From NCBI GenBank assembly GCA_965222215.1, contig OZ244931.1, positions 558,001 through 622,000 on the forward strand: DNA of 64,000 nucleotides, read 5' to 3'. This document shows positions 32,326 through 42,190 of this stretch, piece after piece. A program made the translations under genes and the position numbers. Positions within the stretch are counted from its first letter, which is position 1, and every line of letters begins with the position of its first letter. The DNA comes from JABJAG01 sp965222215. GTDB lineage: Bacteria; Pseudomonadota; Alphaproteobacteria; UBA6615. The notes below the pieces were generated by a model, which saw nothing but the letters and a program-made list of their open reading frames with translations, was not told where the DNA came from and did no database searches.

Positions 32326-33672
32326 ATGCGTTACCTGCCCCTGACCGACGCCGACCGGCGTTCGATGCTCGACACGATCGGTGTGGCGGGGGTCGAAGAC
32401 CTGTTCGTCGATGTGCCCGAAAGCGCCCGGTACGACGGGGAATTCGATCTCCCGGACCATATGGCCGAATTTGAGGTCGAGCGGCGCATGGGCGCGATGG
32501 CGGCGAAGAATGTGACGACCGGCGATGTGCCCAGCTTCCTCGGCGCCGGCGCGTACCGACACCATGTGCCCGCGTCGGTGGATCACTTGATCCAGCGCGG
32601 TGAATTCCTGACATCGTATACGCCGTACCAGCCTGAAATCTCGCAAGGTACCCTGCAGGCGCTGTTCGAGTTCCAGACCATGGTGGCGCTGATCACCGGC
32701 ATGGATGTCGCCAACGCGTCCATGTACGACGGCGCGACCTCCTGCGCGGAGGCCGTGCTGATGGCGCGGCGGATTACACGGCGAAACAAGGCCGTCGTGT
32801 CGGGCTCCGTGCATCCGCACTACAGCACCGTCACCGAGACCCAGGCCAAATATGTCGACATCGACATCGACATCCGCCCGCCGGACCTGAGCGGGGACGA
32901 GGATCTGGCGGATGCCATCGACAGCGACACGGCCTGTGTCGTCGTGCAGAACCCGGGTGTTTTCGGCCATGTGCGCGACCTGACGCCTTTGGCCGAGGCG
33001 TGCCATGCGGAGGGCGCGCTTCTGGTCGTCGTCGTTACCGAGACGGTCTCGCTCGGCGCGATAAAGTCGCCCGGCGAAATGGGTGCGGATATCGTCGTCG
33101 CCGAGGGACAAAGCCTGGGCAATCCGCAAGGCTTCGGCGGACCGCATGTCGGCCTGTTCGCCACACGTGACAAGTATGTGCGCCAGATGCCGGGCCGCCT
33201 GGCCGGGGAGACCGAGGACGCCGACGGAAGGCGCGGCTGGGTGCTGACCCTGTCGACGCGTGAGCAGCATATCCGGCGAGAGAGGGCGACGAGCAATATC
33301 TGCACGAACTCCGGCCTGTGCGCGCTGGCCTTCACGATCCACCTGTCGCTGCTGGGCGAGGACGGGTTCCGCGACCTGGCGACACTCAATCACGCGCGCG
33401 CCGTGCAACTGGCCGACATTCTGGATGCTGTGGACGGTGTCGAGTTTCTGCCCGATGCCTTCTTCAACGAGTTTGCCGTGCGGGTGTCGAAACCCGCCGT
33501 TGAGGTCGTCGATACGATGGCGTCGCGCGGTGTCCTGGCCGGCGTACCTGCATCGCGGCTGTTCGGGTCGGGCAAGGGCGTGGATGATATCCTGCTGGTT
33601 GCCGCCAGCGAACTGACCGTCGAAAGCGACATGCAGGCCCTGGCGGCTGGCCTGGCGGAGGTGCTGGCATGA
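32326..33672 (+). CDS. gcvPA: glycine dehydrogenase subunit 1 (GcvPA)
   Basis: The 448-residue N-terminal half of glycine decarboxylase lacks the PLP lysine and pairs with GcvPB. It starts MRYLPLTDADRRSML and has LGAGAYRHHVPASVDHLI, TPYQPEISQGTLQALFEFQT and TSNICTNSGLCAL. The split form replaces the fused GcvP of enterobacteria. Its ATGA overlap with gcvPB indicates coupled translation. Confidence 0.97.
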   Translation: MRYLPLTDADRRSMLDTIGVAGVEDLFVDVPESARYDGEFDLPDHMAEFEVERRMGAMAAKNVTTGDVPSFLGAGAYRHHVPASVDHLIQRGEFLTSYTPYQPEISQGTLQALFEFQTMVALITGMDVANASMYDGATSCAEAVLMARRITRRNKAVVSGSVHPHYSTVTETQAKYVDIDIDIRPPDLSGDEDLADAIDSDTACVVVQNPGVFGHVRDLTPLAEACHAEGALLVVVVTETVSLGAIKSPGEMGADIVVAEGQSLGNPQGFGGPHVGLFATRDKYVRQMPGRLAGETEDADGRRGWVLTLSTREQHIRRERATSNICTNSGLCALAFTIHLSLLGEDGFRDLATLNHARAVQLADILDAVDGVEFLPDAFFNEFAVRVSKPAVEVVDTMASRGVLAGVPASRLFGSGKGVDDILLVAASELTVESDMQALAAGLAEVLA

Positions 33673-35240
33673 ACCATTCACGCGACCTCAGCCGGAACCG
33701 GTCCGCGAGCGCGGCCGGGGATGTCGATACGGTGCACGGTCACCGCGGGCTGCAACTCGAAGAGCCGCTGCTGTTCGAAATCGACAATCCCGGTGCGGCT
33801 GGCGTGGACCTGCCCGCGCCGGGTGACTGCACGCCACGTCTCGGCGGGCTGGAACGCCGGGACGAGATCGGCTTGCCGAGTGTCAGCGAGCCGGAGGTGG
33901 TGCGCCACTTCACGCGTCTGTCCCAGAAGAACTACGCCATCGACATGGGGACCTATCCGCTGGGCTCGTGCACGATGAAGCACAACCCGCGGCTCAACGA
34001 GAAGATGGCGCGTTTGCCGGGGTTCGCAGCGGCGCATCCGTTGCAGCCGGAATCGACAGTGCAGGGCGCGCTGGAACTGGTGGACGAACTGGCGACATGG
34101 CTAAAGGAACTGACCGGCATGCCGGCCGTGGCGATGTCCCCCGGGGCGGGCGCACACGGCGAGCTGTGCGGCGTGATGGCGATCCGAGCCGCGCTGGACG
34201 ACCGCGAAGGCGGTCCGACAACGCGTCGGCGTATTCTGGTGCCGGACTCGGCCCACGGTACCAACCCGGCGACCGCGGCCGTCTGCGGTTTTGCCGTGGA
34301 CGCGATTCCGTCCGACGGCCGTGGCCGGGTGGATGTGAAGGCCTTTGCCGACAAGCTCGACGACGATGTCGCAGGCATCATGATCACCAATCCGAACACC
34401 TGCGGCCTGTTCGAGCCGGACATGGTGGAGATCGCGGAGCTGATCCATGACGTGGGCGGCTACTTTTACTGCGACGGGGCGAACTTCAACGCCATTGTCG
34501 GTCGGGTGCGCCCCGGCGATCTCGGCATCGACTGCATGCACATCAACCTGCACAAGACCTTCTCGACGCCCCATGGCGGCGGCGGGCCGGGGGCGGGGCC
34601 GGTGGTGCTGTCCGACGCACTGGCACCCTTCGCGCCGGTGCCCTGGGTCGTGCACGGCGACGACGGGTTCTCGCTGGTCGAGCATGCCGACGATGCAGGC
34701 GACGCCAAGCCGTTCGGCCGGCTCAAAGGTTTCCACGGCCAGATGGGCATGTTCATCCGGGCCTATGCCTACATGCTGAGCCATGGCCGGGACGGGCTGC
34801 GGCAGGTCGCCGAGGACGCGGTGCTGAACGCGAATTACGTGATGAGCCGCCTCTCGGATGTCATGACGCCGTCCTTCGAGGGGCCGTGTATGCACGAATG
34901 CCTGTTCGACGACCGATTTCTGAAGGATACGGGCGTGAGCACACTCGACTTTGCCAAGGCGATGCTCGACGAGGGCTATCACCCGATGACCATGTACTTC
35001 CCGCTGGTGGTGCATGGCGCGATGTTGATCGAGCCGACGGAGACGGAGAGCAAGCGCAGCCTGGATGACTTCGTCGCTGTCATGCGGGACCTGGTCGAAC
35101 GGGCCAAGGCGGGCGAGGCGGACGCGTTTGCCGCAGCTCCGACCACGACGCCGCGCCGTCGCCTCGATGAGACGGCGGCGGCCCGCAGCCCGGTCCTGCG
35201 CTGGACCCCGGAGGCCGAGACCGCGGAGGCGGCGGAGTAG
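33669..35240 (+). CDS. gcvPB: glycine dehydrogenase subunit 2 (GcvPB)
   Basis: The 523-residue catalytic half carries the PLP lysine in HINLHKTFSTPHGGGGPGAG. The N-terminus has LPSVSEPEVVRHFTRLSQKN and YPLGSCTMKHNPR, both typical. It decarboxylates glycine and passes the aminomethyl group to GcvH. The C-terminal 60 residues are alanine- and arginine-rich and probably flexible. It is the last gene of the operon and a terminator follows. Confidence 0.97.
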   Translation: MNHSRDLSRNRSASAAGDVDTVHGHRGLQLEEPLLFEIDNPGAAGVDLPAPGDCTPRLGGLERRDEIGLPSVSEPEVVRHFTRLSQKNYAIDMGTYPLGSCTMKHNPRLNEKMARLPGFAAAHPLQPESTVQGALELVDELATWLKELTGMPAVAMSPGAGAHGELCGVMAIRAALDDREGGPTTRRRILVPDSAHGTNPATAAVCGFAVDAIPSDGRGRVDVKAFADKLDDDVAGIMITNPNTCGLFEPDMVEIAELIHDVGGYFYCDGANFNAIVGRVRPGDLGIDCMHINLHKTFSTPHGGGGPGAGPVVLSDALAPFAPVPWVVHGDDGFSLVEHADDAGDAKPFGRLKGFHGQMGMFIRAYAYMLSHGRDGLRQVAEDAVLNANYVMSRLSDVMTPSFEGPCMHECLFDDRFLKDTGVSTLDFAKAMLDEGYHPMTMYFPLVVHGAMLIEPTETESKRSLDDFVAVMRDLVERAKAGEADAFAAAPTTTPRRRLDETAAARSPVLRWTPEAETAEAAE

Positions 35241-35270
35241 GTCGCCTGCGTCCGGTCGGGACAAAAAGAA

Positions 35271-35296
35271 AAGGCCCCGCCTGGCAGGGCCTTTTT
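35271..35296. terminator. bidirectional intrinsic terminator between gcvPB and atpF
   Basis: A stem of AAGGCCC (35271-35277) and GGGCCTT (35287-35293) with a 9-base loop is followed on the plus strand by a T-run (35292-35296) and preceded by an A-rich run that serves as a T-rich tract on the minus strand. It lies between two convergent operons and can serve both. Confidence 0.85.
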
Positions 35297-35316
35297 CGTT
35301 GGAATGCGGTGTCGGC

Positions 35317-35913
35317 TCAGTTGAGCTTGGCCGGGACCTCGGCGATGGCCTGGTTGACCAGATCGTCGCCCTTCTGGCCTTCGACCACGTCCTCGAGGAC
35401 GCGTCGGGTGGCGTCGATGGCGACATCCGCGGCGAGCGCCCGAACATCGGCCACGGCGCGCGATTCGGCCGCGGCGATCATGTCGAGCGCCTGCTGCTCG
35501 CGGCGCTCGAGGCTGGCCCCGGTGCGCTCCTCGGTGGCCTTTTGCATGCGCTTGGCCTCTTCGCGAGCCTCGGCGATGATGCCTTCAGCCTCGGCGAGCG
35601 CGTCACGCTGTTTGCGCTGGTATTCGGCCAACGTGTGCTGGGCTTCCTCGCGCAGGCGCTGCGCTTCGTCCAGTTCTGCCTTGATGGCTTCCGCCCGGCT
35701 GTCGAGGGAGCCGGTCATCGTGCGCCAGAGCGGGCGCGCCACGGCGGCGACGAAAATGATGAAAGCGGCGGCAACCCAGGTTTCGGCCTGCTGCAGGAAC
35801 GGCTCGCTGTGACCTTCGGCGGCTTCGGCCTTATCGAGAAGCGAGTCGGCTGCTTGCGCGAGTCCACTCGTCATCAGAAAGACAACGGCACCGGTATAGA
35901 GACGAACGATCAT
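35317..35913 (-). CDS. atpF: F0F1 ATP synthase subunit b
   Basis: The 198-residue peripheral-stalk subunit begins with a short hydrophobic stretch that could be a signal-like segment (to about 22). A membrane helix follows (WVAAAFIIFVAAVARP, about 46-61), then a long Glu/Ala/Arg-rich helical stalk. It pairs with subunit b' encoded immediately upstream (four-base overlap). Split b and b' genes are typical of alphaproteobacteria and photosynthetic lineages. Last gene of the F0 operon; the F1 genes are not in this window. Confidence 0.93.
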   Translation of the reverse strand: MIVRLYTGAVVFLMTSGLAQAADSLLDKAEAAEGHSEPFLQQAETWVAAAFIIFVAAVARPLWRTMTGSLDSRAEAIKAELDEAQRLREEAQHTLAEYQRKQRDALAEAEGIIAEAREEAKRMQKATEERTGASLERREQQALDMIAAAESRAVADVRALAADVAIDATRRVLEDVVEGQKGDDLVNQAIAEVPAKLN

Positions 35914-36407
35914 GACGTGCGCTCCTGCAGGGCCGCGTTCACCGCGCTGCTGACCGTGCCCGTTTCCGGGGTCGTGTCGACCAGCCGCTCGACGGCCTGC
36001 TTCGCGAGATCCTCTACCATGCCCGAGATATTCGAGACGGCGTCCTGCCGGGCGGCCTCGATACGCTCGTGGGCGGCGTCGGCGTTGGCCGCCAGCTTCT
36101 CGGTTAGCGCCGCGTTGCGCTTTTCCGATTCCGCGATGGCTTCCTCCGCGGCCTTGTGGAGCTCTTCCTGGGCGGCGGTGCGCGCCTTGGCGAGTTCTTC
36201 CTCATAGGCCTCGAGGACGCCTTCGGCTTCCGCCGCGAGTTCCTCGGCACGGGCGATATCGTTGTCGATCCGCCCCTGCCGGTTCTCGAAGGTTGCCGAA
36301 ATACGCGGCAACACCACCCGCCACAGCAGGAGGTAGAGCACCACGAAGGTGATCACCAGCCAGACGACCTGCGAAGGGAAGGTCCCGACTTGTTCCAGCT
36401 GTGGCAT
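35910..36407 (-). CDS. atpF2: F0F1 ATP synthase subunit b'
   Basis: The 165-residue second peripheral-stalk subunit has an N-terminal membrane helix (SQVVWLVITFVVLYLLLWRV, about 12-31) followed by a charged helical stalk with EELAKARTAAQEELHK. It is encoded between atpE and atpF, as expected for b'. The gene is also named atpG in some annotations. Confidence 0.93.
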   Translation of the reverse strand: MPQLEQVGTFPSQVVWLVITFVVLYLLLWRVVLPRISATFENRQGRIDNDIARAEELAAEAEGVLEAYEEELAKARTAAQEELHKAAEEAIAESEKRNAALTEKLAANADAAHERIEAARQDAVSNISGMVEDLAKQAVERLVDTTPETGTVSSAVNAALQERTS

Positions 36408-36428
36408 AGCGGAGTCCTGCTTCTCGTC

Positions 36429-36671
36429 TTAGGCGCCGGTCGGCGAAATGCCGAACAGAATCAGGAACGCGATGACGAGGGCGAAGAGCGCGAGCGCTTC
36501 CACCAGCGCGAAGCCGATAAAGGTCATGGCGCGAACGTCGTCAGCTGCGGCCGGGTTGCGACCGACAGCGGAAATGAAGGATGCGAAGATCATGCCGATG
36601 CCGATCCCCGAACCGATAACGCCCATGACCGCCAGGCCGGCCGCGATCAGCTTTGCTGAATCAAAATCCAT
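36429..36671 (-). CDS. atpE: F0F1 ATP synthase subunit c
   Basis: The 80-residue hairpin of two membrane helices forms the rotor ring. The glycine-rich first helix is GVIGSGIGIGMIFA, the polar loop is GRNPAA and the ion-carrying glutamate is Glu58 in GFALVEALALFALV. The absence of the extra polar ligands used for sodium suggests proton coupling. Confidence 0.97.
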   Translation of the reverse strand: MDFDSAKLIAAGLAVMGVIGSGIGIGMIFASFISAVGRNPAAADDVRAMTFIGFALVEALALFALVIAFLILFGISPTGA

Positions 36672-36728
36672 TTTTTGTGCCTCCGAAAGAGATTTGGTTC
36701 GTCAGGTTTGGTGGACGCTTCGCTTGCC

Positions 36729-37451
36729 CTAGTGCAGGTGAAGCGCGTCGTTGATGTACAGGCAGGTCAGGATGGTAAAGACGTAGGCCTGCAGGAAGGC
36801 AATGATGATCTCGAGACCGGTCAGTGCGACGACAAGCGCCAGCGGCAGGATGCCGAAAACGCCCATCGCGGCGACGAAGCCGGCGATCACCTTGAGAAGG
36901 ATGTGGCCCGCCATCATGTTGGCGAACAGACGGACCGCGAGGCTGATGGGCCGCGAGAGGTAGGAAAGAACCTCGATCGGGATCATCAGCGGATACATGA
37001 TGAGCGGTGTGCCCGGCGGTACGAAGAAGGTGAAGAAGTGCATGCCGTGTTTCACGAAACCGAGCACCGTCACCGCAATGAAGATGACGATCGCCATCGC
37101 GAACGTCACGATGATGTGGCTGGTGAACGTGAAGCTGTACGGGATCATGCCCAGCAGGTTGCCGGTCAACACGAAGGCGAAGACCGTGAAAATGATCGGG
37201 AAATATTTACGGCCCTGGGAGCCGATGGTTTCCTTGATCAGTCCTGCGATGAATTCGTAGAAAAGTTCCGCAACGGTTTGCAGTCGGCCCGGCACCATCG
37301 CGCCGCGGCTTGCGGCCAGCGTCAGCGTGCCACCCGCGACGACGACCGCGAGGGTCATCCAGAGCGACGAATTCGTGAACGAGACGTCGAGGCCACCGAT
37401 TTCAATCGGGACGATCGGCTTGATTTCGAACTGTTCGAGCGGGCTTGCCAC
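36729..37451 (-). CDS. atpB: F0F1 ATP synthase subunit a
   Basis: The 240-residue membrane subunit forms the proton half-channels. The essential arginine is in ISLAVRLFANMMAGH and the C-terminal helix has LEIIIAFLQAYVFTILTCLY. Five to six helices are visible. The start is GTG at 37451. It follows atpI after 20 bases and precedes atpE. Confidence 0.97.
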   Translation of the reverse strand: MASPLEQFEIKPIVPIEIGGLDVSFTNSSLWMTLAVVVAGGTLTLAASRGAMVPGRLQTVAELFYEFIAGLIKETIGSQGRKYFPIIFTVFAFVLTGNLLGMIPYSFTFTSHIIVTFAMAIVIFIAVTVLGFVKHGMHFFTFFVPPGTPLIMYPLMIPIEVLSYLSRPISLAVRLFANMMAGHILLKVIAGFVAAMGVFGILPLALVVALTGLEIIIAFLQAYVFTILTCLYINDALHLH

Positions 37452-37471
37452 GTCAGACGTCCTTTAGATGC

Positions 37472-37807
37472 TTATTCATGCGGATGGTCTTCACGAGATG
37501 TTCGGCTGGCGCGTTCGGCACGCTCAGCGCGCAACATATTCGAAAAACCTGCACCCGCTCCCAAGAAGAACAACACAATCATCAACCAGGGTGTCGTGCC
37601 CAACCAGCGATCCAGAAGCCAGCCGATGAATACCCCCACGGCCACTCCGGCAACCAGGTCTATGGCCAAACGAAACCCGAGACCCAGTCCCCCCGACGAT
37701 CCGGCACCGTCCTTTTCATCCGGCTCGTCCGGCGCATGCTTGCTGCGCGCGTCCTTCAAACGCTTGTTCAGATCGTTCAGGGAAGTCGGCTCGTTCGGTT
37801 CGTTCAT
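37472..37807 (-). CDS. atpI: AtpZ/AtpI family F0F1 assembly protein
   Basis: The 111-residue protein has a charged N-terminal region and two membrane helices (FRLAIDLVAGVAVGVFIGWL and PWLMIVLFFLGAGAGF), the AtpZ/AtpI pattern. The family helps assemble the c-ring and may take up magnesium. It is the first gene of the F0 operon, as in other alphaproteobacteria. Confidence 0.9.
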   Translation of the reverse strand: MNEPNEPTSLNDLNKRLKDARSKHAPDEPDEKDGAGSSGGLGLGFRLAIDLVAGVAVGVFIGWLLDRWLGTTPWLMIVLFFLGAGAGFSNMLRAERAERASRTSREDHPHE

Positions 37808-37876
37808 CGTTCAACCCCGAACCGGTTGCCTGAAAAACCTCTGAAAACGGCGGAACCCGCATGTGAAGGCGCGCGC

Positions 37877-37905
37877 AAGGTACTCAGCGCCCTTGGGCAA
37901 GTCAA
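37877..37905 (-). promoter_or_regulatory. candidate sigma70-type promoter of the F0 operon
   Basis: Read on the minus strand, TTGACT (37905-37900) and TACCTT (37882-37877) are separated by 17 bases, 70 bases before atpI and inside the smc-atpI gap. This is the best promoter match I saw in the window. Confidence 0.55.
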
Positions 37906-37985
37906 GGCGACATTCCGCATGTGCGAAGTGGACAAAAAGTCGCGCAAATCCGGGAGAAAACGGACCGAAATTCGGAGCCTGTGGA

Positions 37986-40900
37986 TCACGCGATGGCGCG
38001 GATTTCCTCGGCGCCGCGAAGGTCGACGGAGACCAGCTGGCTGACCCCGCGTTCGGGCATGGTCACACCGTACAAACGGTCCATCCGGGCCATGGTCATG
38101 CGGTGATGCGTGACGATCAGGAACCGGGTGGAGCCCTGCTTGGAGATATGATCGAGCAGGTTGCAGAAGCGGTCGACATTGGCGTCGTCGAGCGGCGCGT
38201 CGACCTCGTCGAGCACGCAGATCGGGGCCGGGTTCGTCAGGAACACGGCAAAAAGCAAGGCCGTCGCGGTCAGCGCCTGTTCACCGCCGGACAGCAGAGA
38301 CAGGATCTGCAGCTTCTTGCCCGGCGGGCTGGCGTATATTTCGATGCCTGCTTCCAGCGGATCCTCGGCATCCGTCAGCTCCAGATGCGCGCGCCCGCCG
38401 CCGAACAGCCGGACGAAAAGGTCCTGGAAGTGCTTGTCGACTTCCTGGAACGATGTCAGCAGGCGCTGACGCGCCTCGCGGTTCAGGCTGGCGATGCCAC
38501 GGCGCAGACGATCAATAGCCGAGACCAGGTCCTCGCGCTCGGTGTGGATCGTCTCGATCTTTTCTTCGAGTTCCTCGGATTCCTGTTCCGCGCGCAGGTT
38601 CACGGGCCCCATGTTGTCGCGCTCGCGCAGCAGGCGTTCCAGCCGCCGTTCGGACGATTCGAAGTCCGGAAGCTCCTTGCCCTCAGGCACCTCGGCCAGC
38701 GGCAGGACGGCGTCGGGCGCGCATTCGAGGCGCTCCTCGATCCGCTCGACGACGGTTTGCAGCGTCTGGGTTGCCTGCGCCACGGCCGATTCGGTGCGCA
38801 CCTTGTCCTCGCGCAGCTCGGCGAGCTTCGCCTCGGCGTCGCGCATGGCGCGTTCGGCCTGGGACAGCTTCTCGTCGGCCCGGGCGACCGCGTCGGCCGC
38901 CTCGTTGCGGCGTGCCTCGGCGACGCCGAGGCGGTCCATCAGGCCCGCGCGCTGGGTCTCGATTTCGGCGGGCTTCGCCGCGAGGGTCTCCAGTTCGCCG
39001 CGCGCCTGCGCTTCACGGGTCTCAAGCTCTCCGATCCGCTCTCCCGCGCCGGTCAGCCGTGCCTGCCAGGAAGTTTCCTCTGCGGCGAGCGCTGCGATAC
39101 GGCGGTGGCGTTCCTCGGCCTCACGGCTGAGACGATCGTGTTCGCTCTGTGCGGAAGCCAGCGCGTTGCGGGCCTCGCCGAGCTGCGCGCGGGCCGATTC
39201 CGTCTCGGCCCGGATTTCGTCCAGATCGCCGATGACGGTGCGGCGTTCGCGGGCGTCGGAAAGCTTCTGTTCGATCTCCGTGACATCGCCGGCGATGCGC
39301 TGAAGCGTTTCGGTCAGGCTCTCGTGCCGGGCGACGCGGGCGGAAAATTCACGCGACAGGTTCGCATGGTTGCGCCGGGCGTCTGCCGCGTCGTCGTCTG
39401 CCGCGTCGAGGTTTCCGCGCGCGGCCCGGCTTGCCGCAATGGCGGTCTCGGCGGCTTCGCGGGCGGTGCTGTGATCGGAATCGATCCGCGCGAACGCGGC
39501 CTCGGACGAGCCGATGCGGCCCTGTAGTTCGGTCAGGCGGTTGCGCTGATGCAATCGGGTCGAGGCGGACGACCGGGCTTCGCCGCGCGCAACATACCCG
39601 TCCCAGCGCCACAACCGGCCGTCGCGGTCAACGAGACGCTGTCCGGGCTTGAGCTCGCTCGCGAGACGATCTCCGGTTTCCGCGTCGGCGACGAGGCCGA
39701 TCTGGGCAAGGCGGCGGCCGAGGGCGCCGGCGTTGCCGACGAACTGCGCCAGAGCCTGCGCGCTGCCGGGCAGAGATGGGTCGTCGGGCATGGCGGCGCG
39801 GCCGGTCCAGTGCCGGGATGCGCGGGTATCGGCCGGAGCGTCGAGGTCCTCGCCCAACGCGGCGCCGAGGGCCGCTTCGTATCCCGGCGTCACCTCGATC
39901 ACGTCGATCATCGGCGTCCAGTCTTCGGAATCCTCTTCGGCCTCGCTCGCCAGAATATCTTCCAGCGCCCCGGCCTCGGCCCGCAGTCGCGACAGCGCTT
40001 CCGCGGCCTGCGAGCGCACGTCGCGAACCTTGTCGCGCCGCGTCTCCGCCGCATCGCGGTTCGCCTCCGCGCCTTCCAGTTCGGCGCGCATGGCCTTGAG
40101 GTGTTCCTCTGCGGCATTCATGCGCGTTTCGGCCTGAACGAGTTCGTCGGAAGTCAGACCGGCTTTCTCGATGGTCTCGCGTTCGGCGCGGGCCTCGCTC
40201 GCTTCGGTGTCGAGGCGTCGGCGGCGCGCATCGAGTTCGCCGAGCTCACGCTCCAGTGCCGAGATCTGGGCTTCTCCGTTGGCGAGGCGCTCCATCAGCG
40301 CCGTGACGTTGTTCTCGATCGCCTCGACCTTTTGCGCCCGTTCCTGACGCGCGGCGTCGGTCTGCGCGATCAGTTCATCTTCACCGGCGCAGGCGCGTTC
40401 GATCTCGGTCTTTTCGGCGCCAAGCCGGTTCAATGCGGCCTGGGCCTCTTCGCCAAGGCCGCGCTCGCGACCGAGGTCGGCCTCGATCTGCGTCAGGCGG
40501 GTTTGCCACTGTTCTACGGCGGCCTGTGCGCGGCGCTCTTCGGCATCCAGCTCTTCGCGCGCGATGTTGAGGCGCTGGAGCTCGGCGGCGGTGTTGGCCT
40601 CCGCTTCGCGCAACGGAACCAACTCGGCTGCGGCTTCTTCCCGCGCCCGGGTCGCTTCCGAGACCACGCGCGACTGTTCGGCGACGGCGGTCTCGCTGAG
40701 GCGCAGCACCTCTTCGGATTGTGCGACGGCTTCGCGGGCCGAGGTCCAGCGGTGGTGCAGGACAGCCGCTTCGGTCTTGCGGATATCCTGGGAGATGTTC
40801 TTGTAACGGCGTGCCTGGCGGACCTGCTTTTTCAGGCCCTGAAGCTGGGCGTCGAGTGTGACGAGGACATCATCGAGGCGTTCAAGGTTGTTCTCCGCAG

Positions 40901-41456
40901 CGCGCAGGCGAAGTTCGGCTTCGTGGCGGCGCGAATGCAGCCCCGTAATTCCAGCCGCTTCCTCGATAAGCAGCCGCCGGTCACCCGGCTTGGCGCTGAT
41001 GAGGGCCCCGACGCGGCCCTGGCTTACCAGTGCGGTTGAGCGAGGGCCCGTCGCCTGATCGGCGAAGAGGATCTGGACATCGCGCGCGCGAACGTCACGG
41101 CCATTCACGCGATAGGTCGAGCCTTTTTCGCGTTCTATCCGGCGGGAAATCTCCAGCTCTTCGGATTCGTTGAACTGGGCCGGGGCAGTGCGGTCCGAGT
41201 TGTCGAGGCTGAGCACCACTTCCGCCGCATTGCGCGAAGGCCGATCGGACGTGCCGCCGAAGATGACGTCGTCCATCGCCCCGCCGCGCATCTGCTTGGC
41301 GGATGTTTCTCCCATGATCCAGCGCAGGGCCTCGACCAGGTTGGACTTGCCACAGCCGTTCGGGCCGACGATACCCGTCAGGCCCGGTTCGATCATCAGA
41401 TCGGTTCCGTCAACGAAGGACTTGAAGCCCGTCAATCTCAACTTGTTGAACTGCAC
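37986..41456 (-). CDS. smc: chromosome segregation protein SMC
   Basis: The 1156-residue condensin ATPase organises the chromosome. It starts MQFNKLRLTGFKSFVDGTD with Walker A GPNGCGKSN at about 33-41. Long coiled coils flank a hinge at roughly 500-650. The ABC signature LLSGGEQAL lies near residue 1054, followed by Walker B VLDEVDAPLDDAN. The start is GTG at 41456. It is followed by the F0 operon and preceded by a DsbA-like gene and dciA, an order common in alphaproteobacteria. Confidence 0.97.
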   Translation of the reverse strand: MQFNKLRLTGFKSFVDGTDLMIEPGLTGIVGPNGCGKSNLVEALRWIMGETSAKQMRGGAMDDVIFGGTSDRPSRNAAEVVLSLDNSDRTAPAQFNESEELEISRRIEREKGSTYRVNGRDVRARDVQILFADQATGPRSTALVSQGRVGALISAKPGDRRLLIEEAAGITGLHSRRHEAELRLRAAENNLERLDDVLVTLDAQLQGLKKQVRQARRYKNISQDIRKTEAAVLHHRWTSAREAVAQSEEVLRLSETAVAEQSRVVSEATRAREEAAAELVPLREAEANTAAELQRLNIAREELDAEERRAQAAVEQWQTRLTQIEADLGRERGLGEEAQAALNRLGAEKTEIERACAGEDELIAQTDAARQERAQKVEAIENNVTALMERLANGEAQISALERELGELDARRRRLDTEASEARAERETIEKAGLTSDELVQAETRMNAAEEHLKAMRAELEGAEANRDAAETRRDKVRDVRSQAAEALSRLRAEAGALEDILASEAEEDSEDWTPMIDVIEVTPGYEAALGAALGEDLDAPADTRASRHWTGRAAMPDDPSLPGSAQALAQFVGNAGALGRRLAQIGLVADAETGDRLASELKPGQRLVDRDGRLWRWDGYVARGEARSSASTRLHQRNRLTELQGRIGSSEAAFARIDSDHSTAREAAETAIAASRAARGNLDAADDDAADARRNHANLSREFSARVARHESLTETLQRIAGDVTEIEQKLSDARERRTVIGDLDEIRAETESARAQLGEARNALASAQSEHDRLSREAEERHRRIAALAAEETSWQARLTGAGERIGELETREAQARGELETLAAKPAEIETQRAGLMDRLGVAEARRNEAADAVARADEKLSQAERAMRDAEAKLAELREDKVRTESAVAQATQTLQTVVERIEERLECAPDAVLPLAEVPEGKELPDFESSERRLERLLRERDNMGPVNLRAEQESEELEEKIETIHTEREDLVSAIDRLRRGIASLNREARQRLLTSFQEVDKHFQDLFVRLFGGGRAHLELTDAEDPLEAGIEIYASPPGKKLQILSLLSGGEQALTATALLFAVFLTNPAPICVLDEVDAPLDDANVDRFCNLLDHISKQGSTRFLIVTHHRMTMARMDRLYGVTMPERGVSQLVSVDLRGAEEIRAIA

Positions 41457-41515
41457 CGGTGCAAACCCCCTAGATAGCCCCGATCGACGACAGACTTCCC
41501 CGCGAAGTCTGTCGC

Positions 41516-42136
41516 CTAGTTATTTGCCAGCAGCGGCTCGAGGATTTCATCGAATTCCTCGATGGACCGCGAGCCGGGATACATCCGGCCGTTGATCTCG
41601 AACGTCGGCGTGCTGCGAACACCCGCGGCGCTGGCTTCCTGGCGCTGGGCCAGAATGCCGTTCGACAGGGCATCCGATTGGACGCAGGACTCAAACGCTT
41701 CGTCGCCGAGTCCCGCAAGAGCGCCGAGCTTGCGAAGTTCGGCAACCGGATCCTGCGCCCGCGCCCAGTTATTCTGCGTCTTGAACAGCAACTGGATCAT
41801 GCCGGGGTACCCCCGCTCATCGATGCAACGTGCCATCATGGCGGCGCGCAGACCCACACCGTCGAGCGGAAAGTCGCGGTAGACGAACTTCACCTTGCCG
41901 GTGTCGACGTATTTTTCTTTCAGCGCGGCATACGTGTCGTTGTGGAACGCAGCGCAGTGCGGGCAGGTCAGCGAGAAGTACTCGACCACGGTGACCGGTG
42001 CGTCAGGACTGCCGATCACGCGCGGCGTCAGCATGGCGGCCGTGTCTTCGGCCTGCTGGGCCGACGCTGTCCCCGCAATCAAAACAAACGCCATCAAGCC
42101 AATCAGGGCGGCCCCGATCCGTCTATATAGGTGCAC
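41516..42136 (-). CDS. DsbA-family thiol oxidoreductase
   Basis: The 206-residue exported protein has a signal peptide ending ASAQQ and a thioredoxin-fold domain with active site CPHC in VVEYFSLTCPHCAAFH. The cis-proline loop is VRSTPTFEINGR. CPHC is the DsbA dipeptide and points to an oxidase. A GTG at 42136 with GGAGG five bases upstream is preferred over a TTG at 42154, because the latter would place the ribosome site inside the gene. It lies 60 bases upstream of smc, a conserved arrangement. No DsbB is visible in the window. Confidence 0.9.
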   Translation of the reverse strand: MHLYRRIGAALIGLMAFVLIAGTASAQQAEDTAAMLTPRVIGSPDAPVTVVEYFSLTCPHCAAFHNDTYAALKEKYVDTGKVKFVYRDFPLDGVGLRAAMMARCIDERGYPGMIQLLFKTQNNWARAQDPVAELRKLGALAGLGDEAFESCVQSDALSNGILAQRQEASAAGVRSTPTFEINGRMYPGSRSIEEFDEILEPLLANN

Positions 42137-42190
42137 AACGTCCTCCAAACACAATATCTAGCGATTATGAAACCTCGGCCGGAGCCACAC

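Noticed and set aside
39549..41039. A 496-residue plus-strand open frame opposite smc
   Set aside because: It is antisense to the coiled-coil part of smc. Codon bias there produces long opposite-strand frames.
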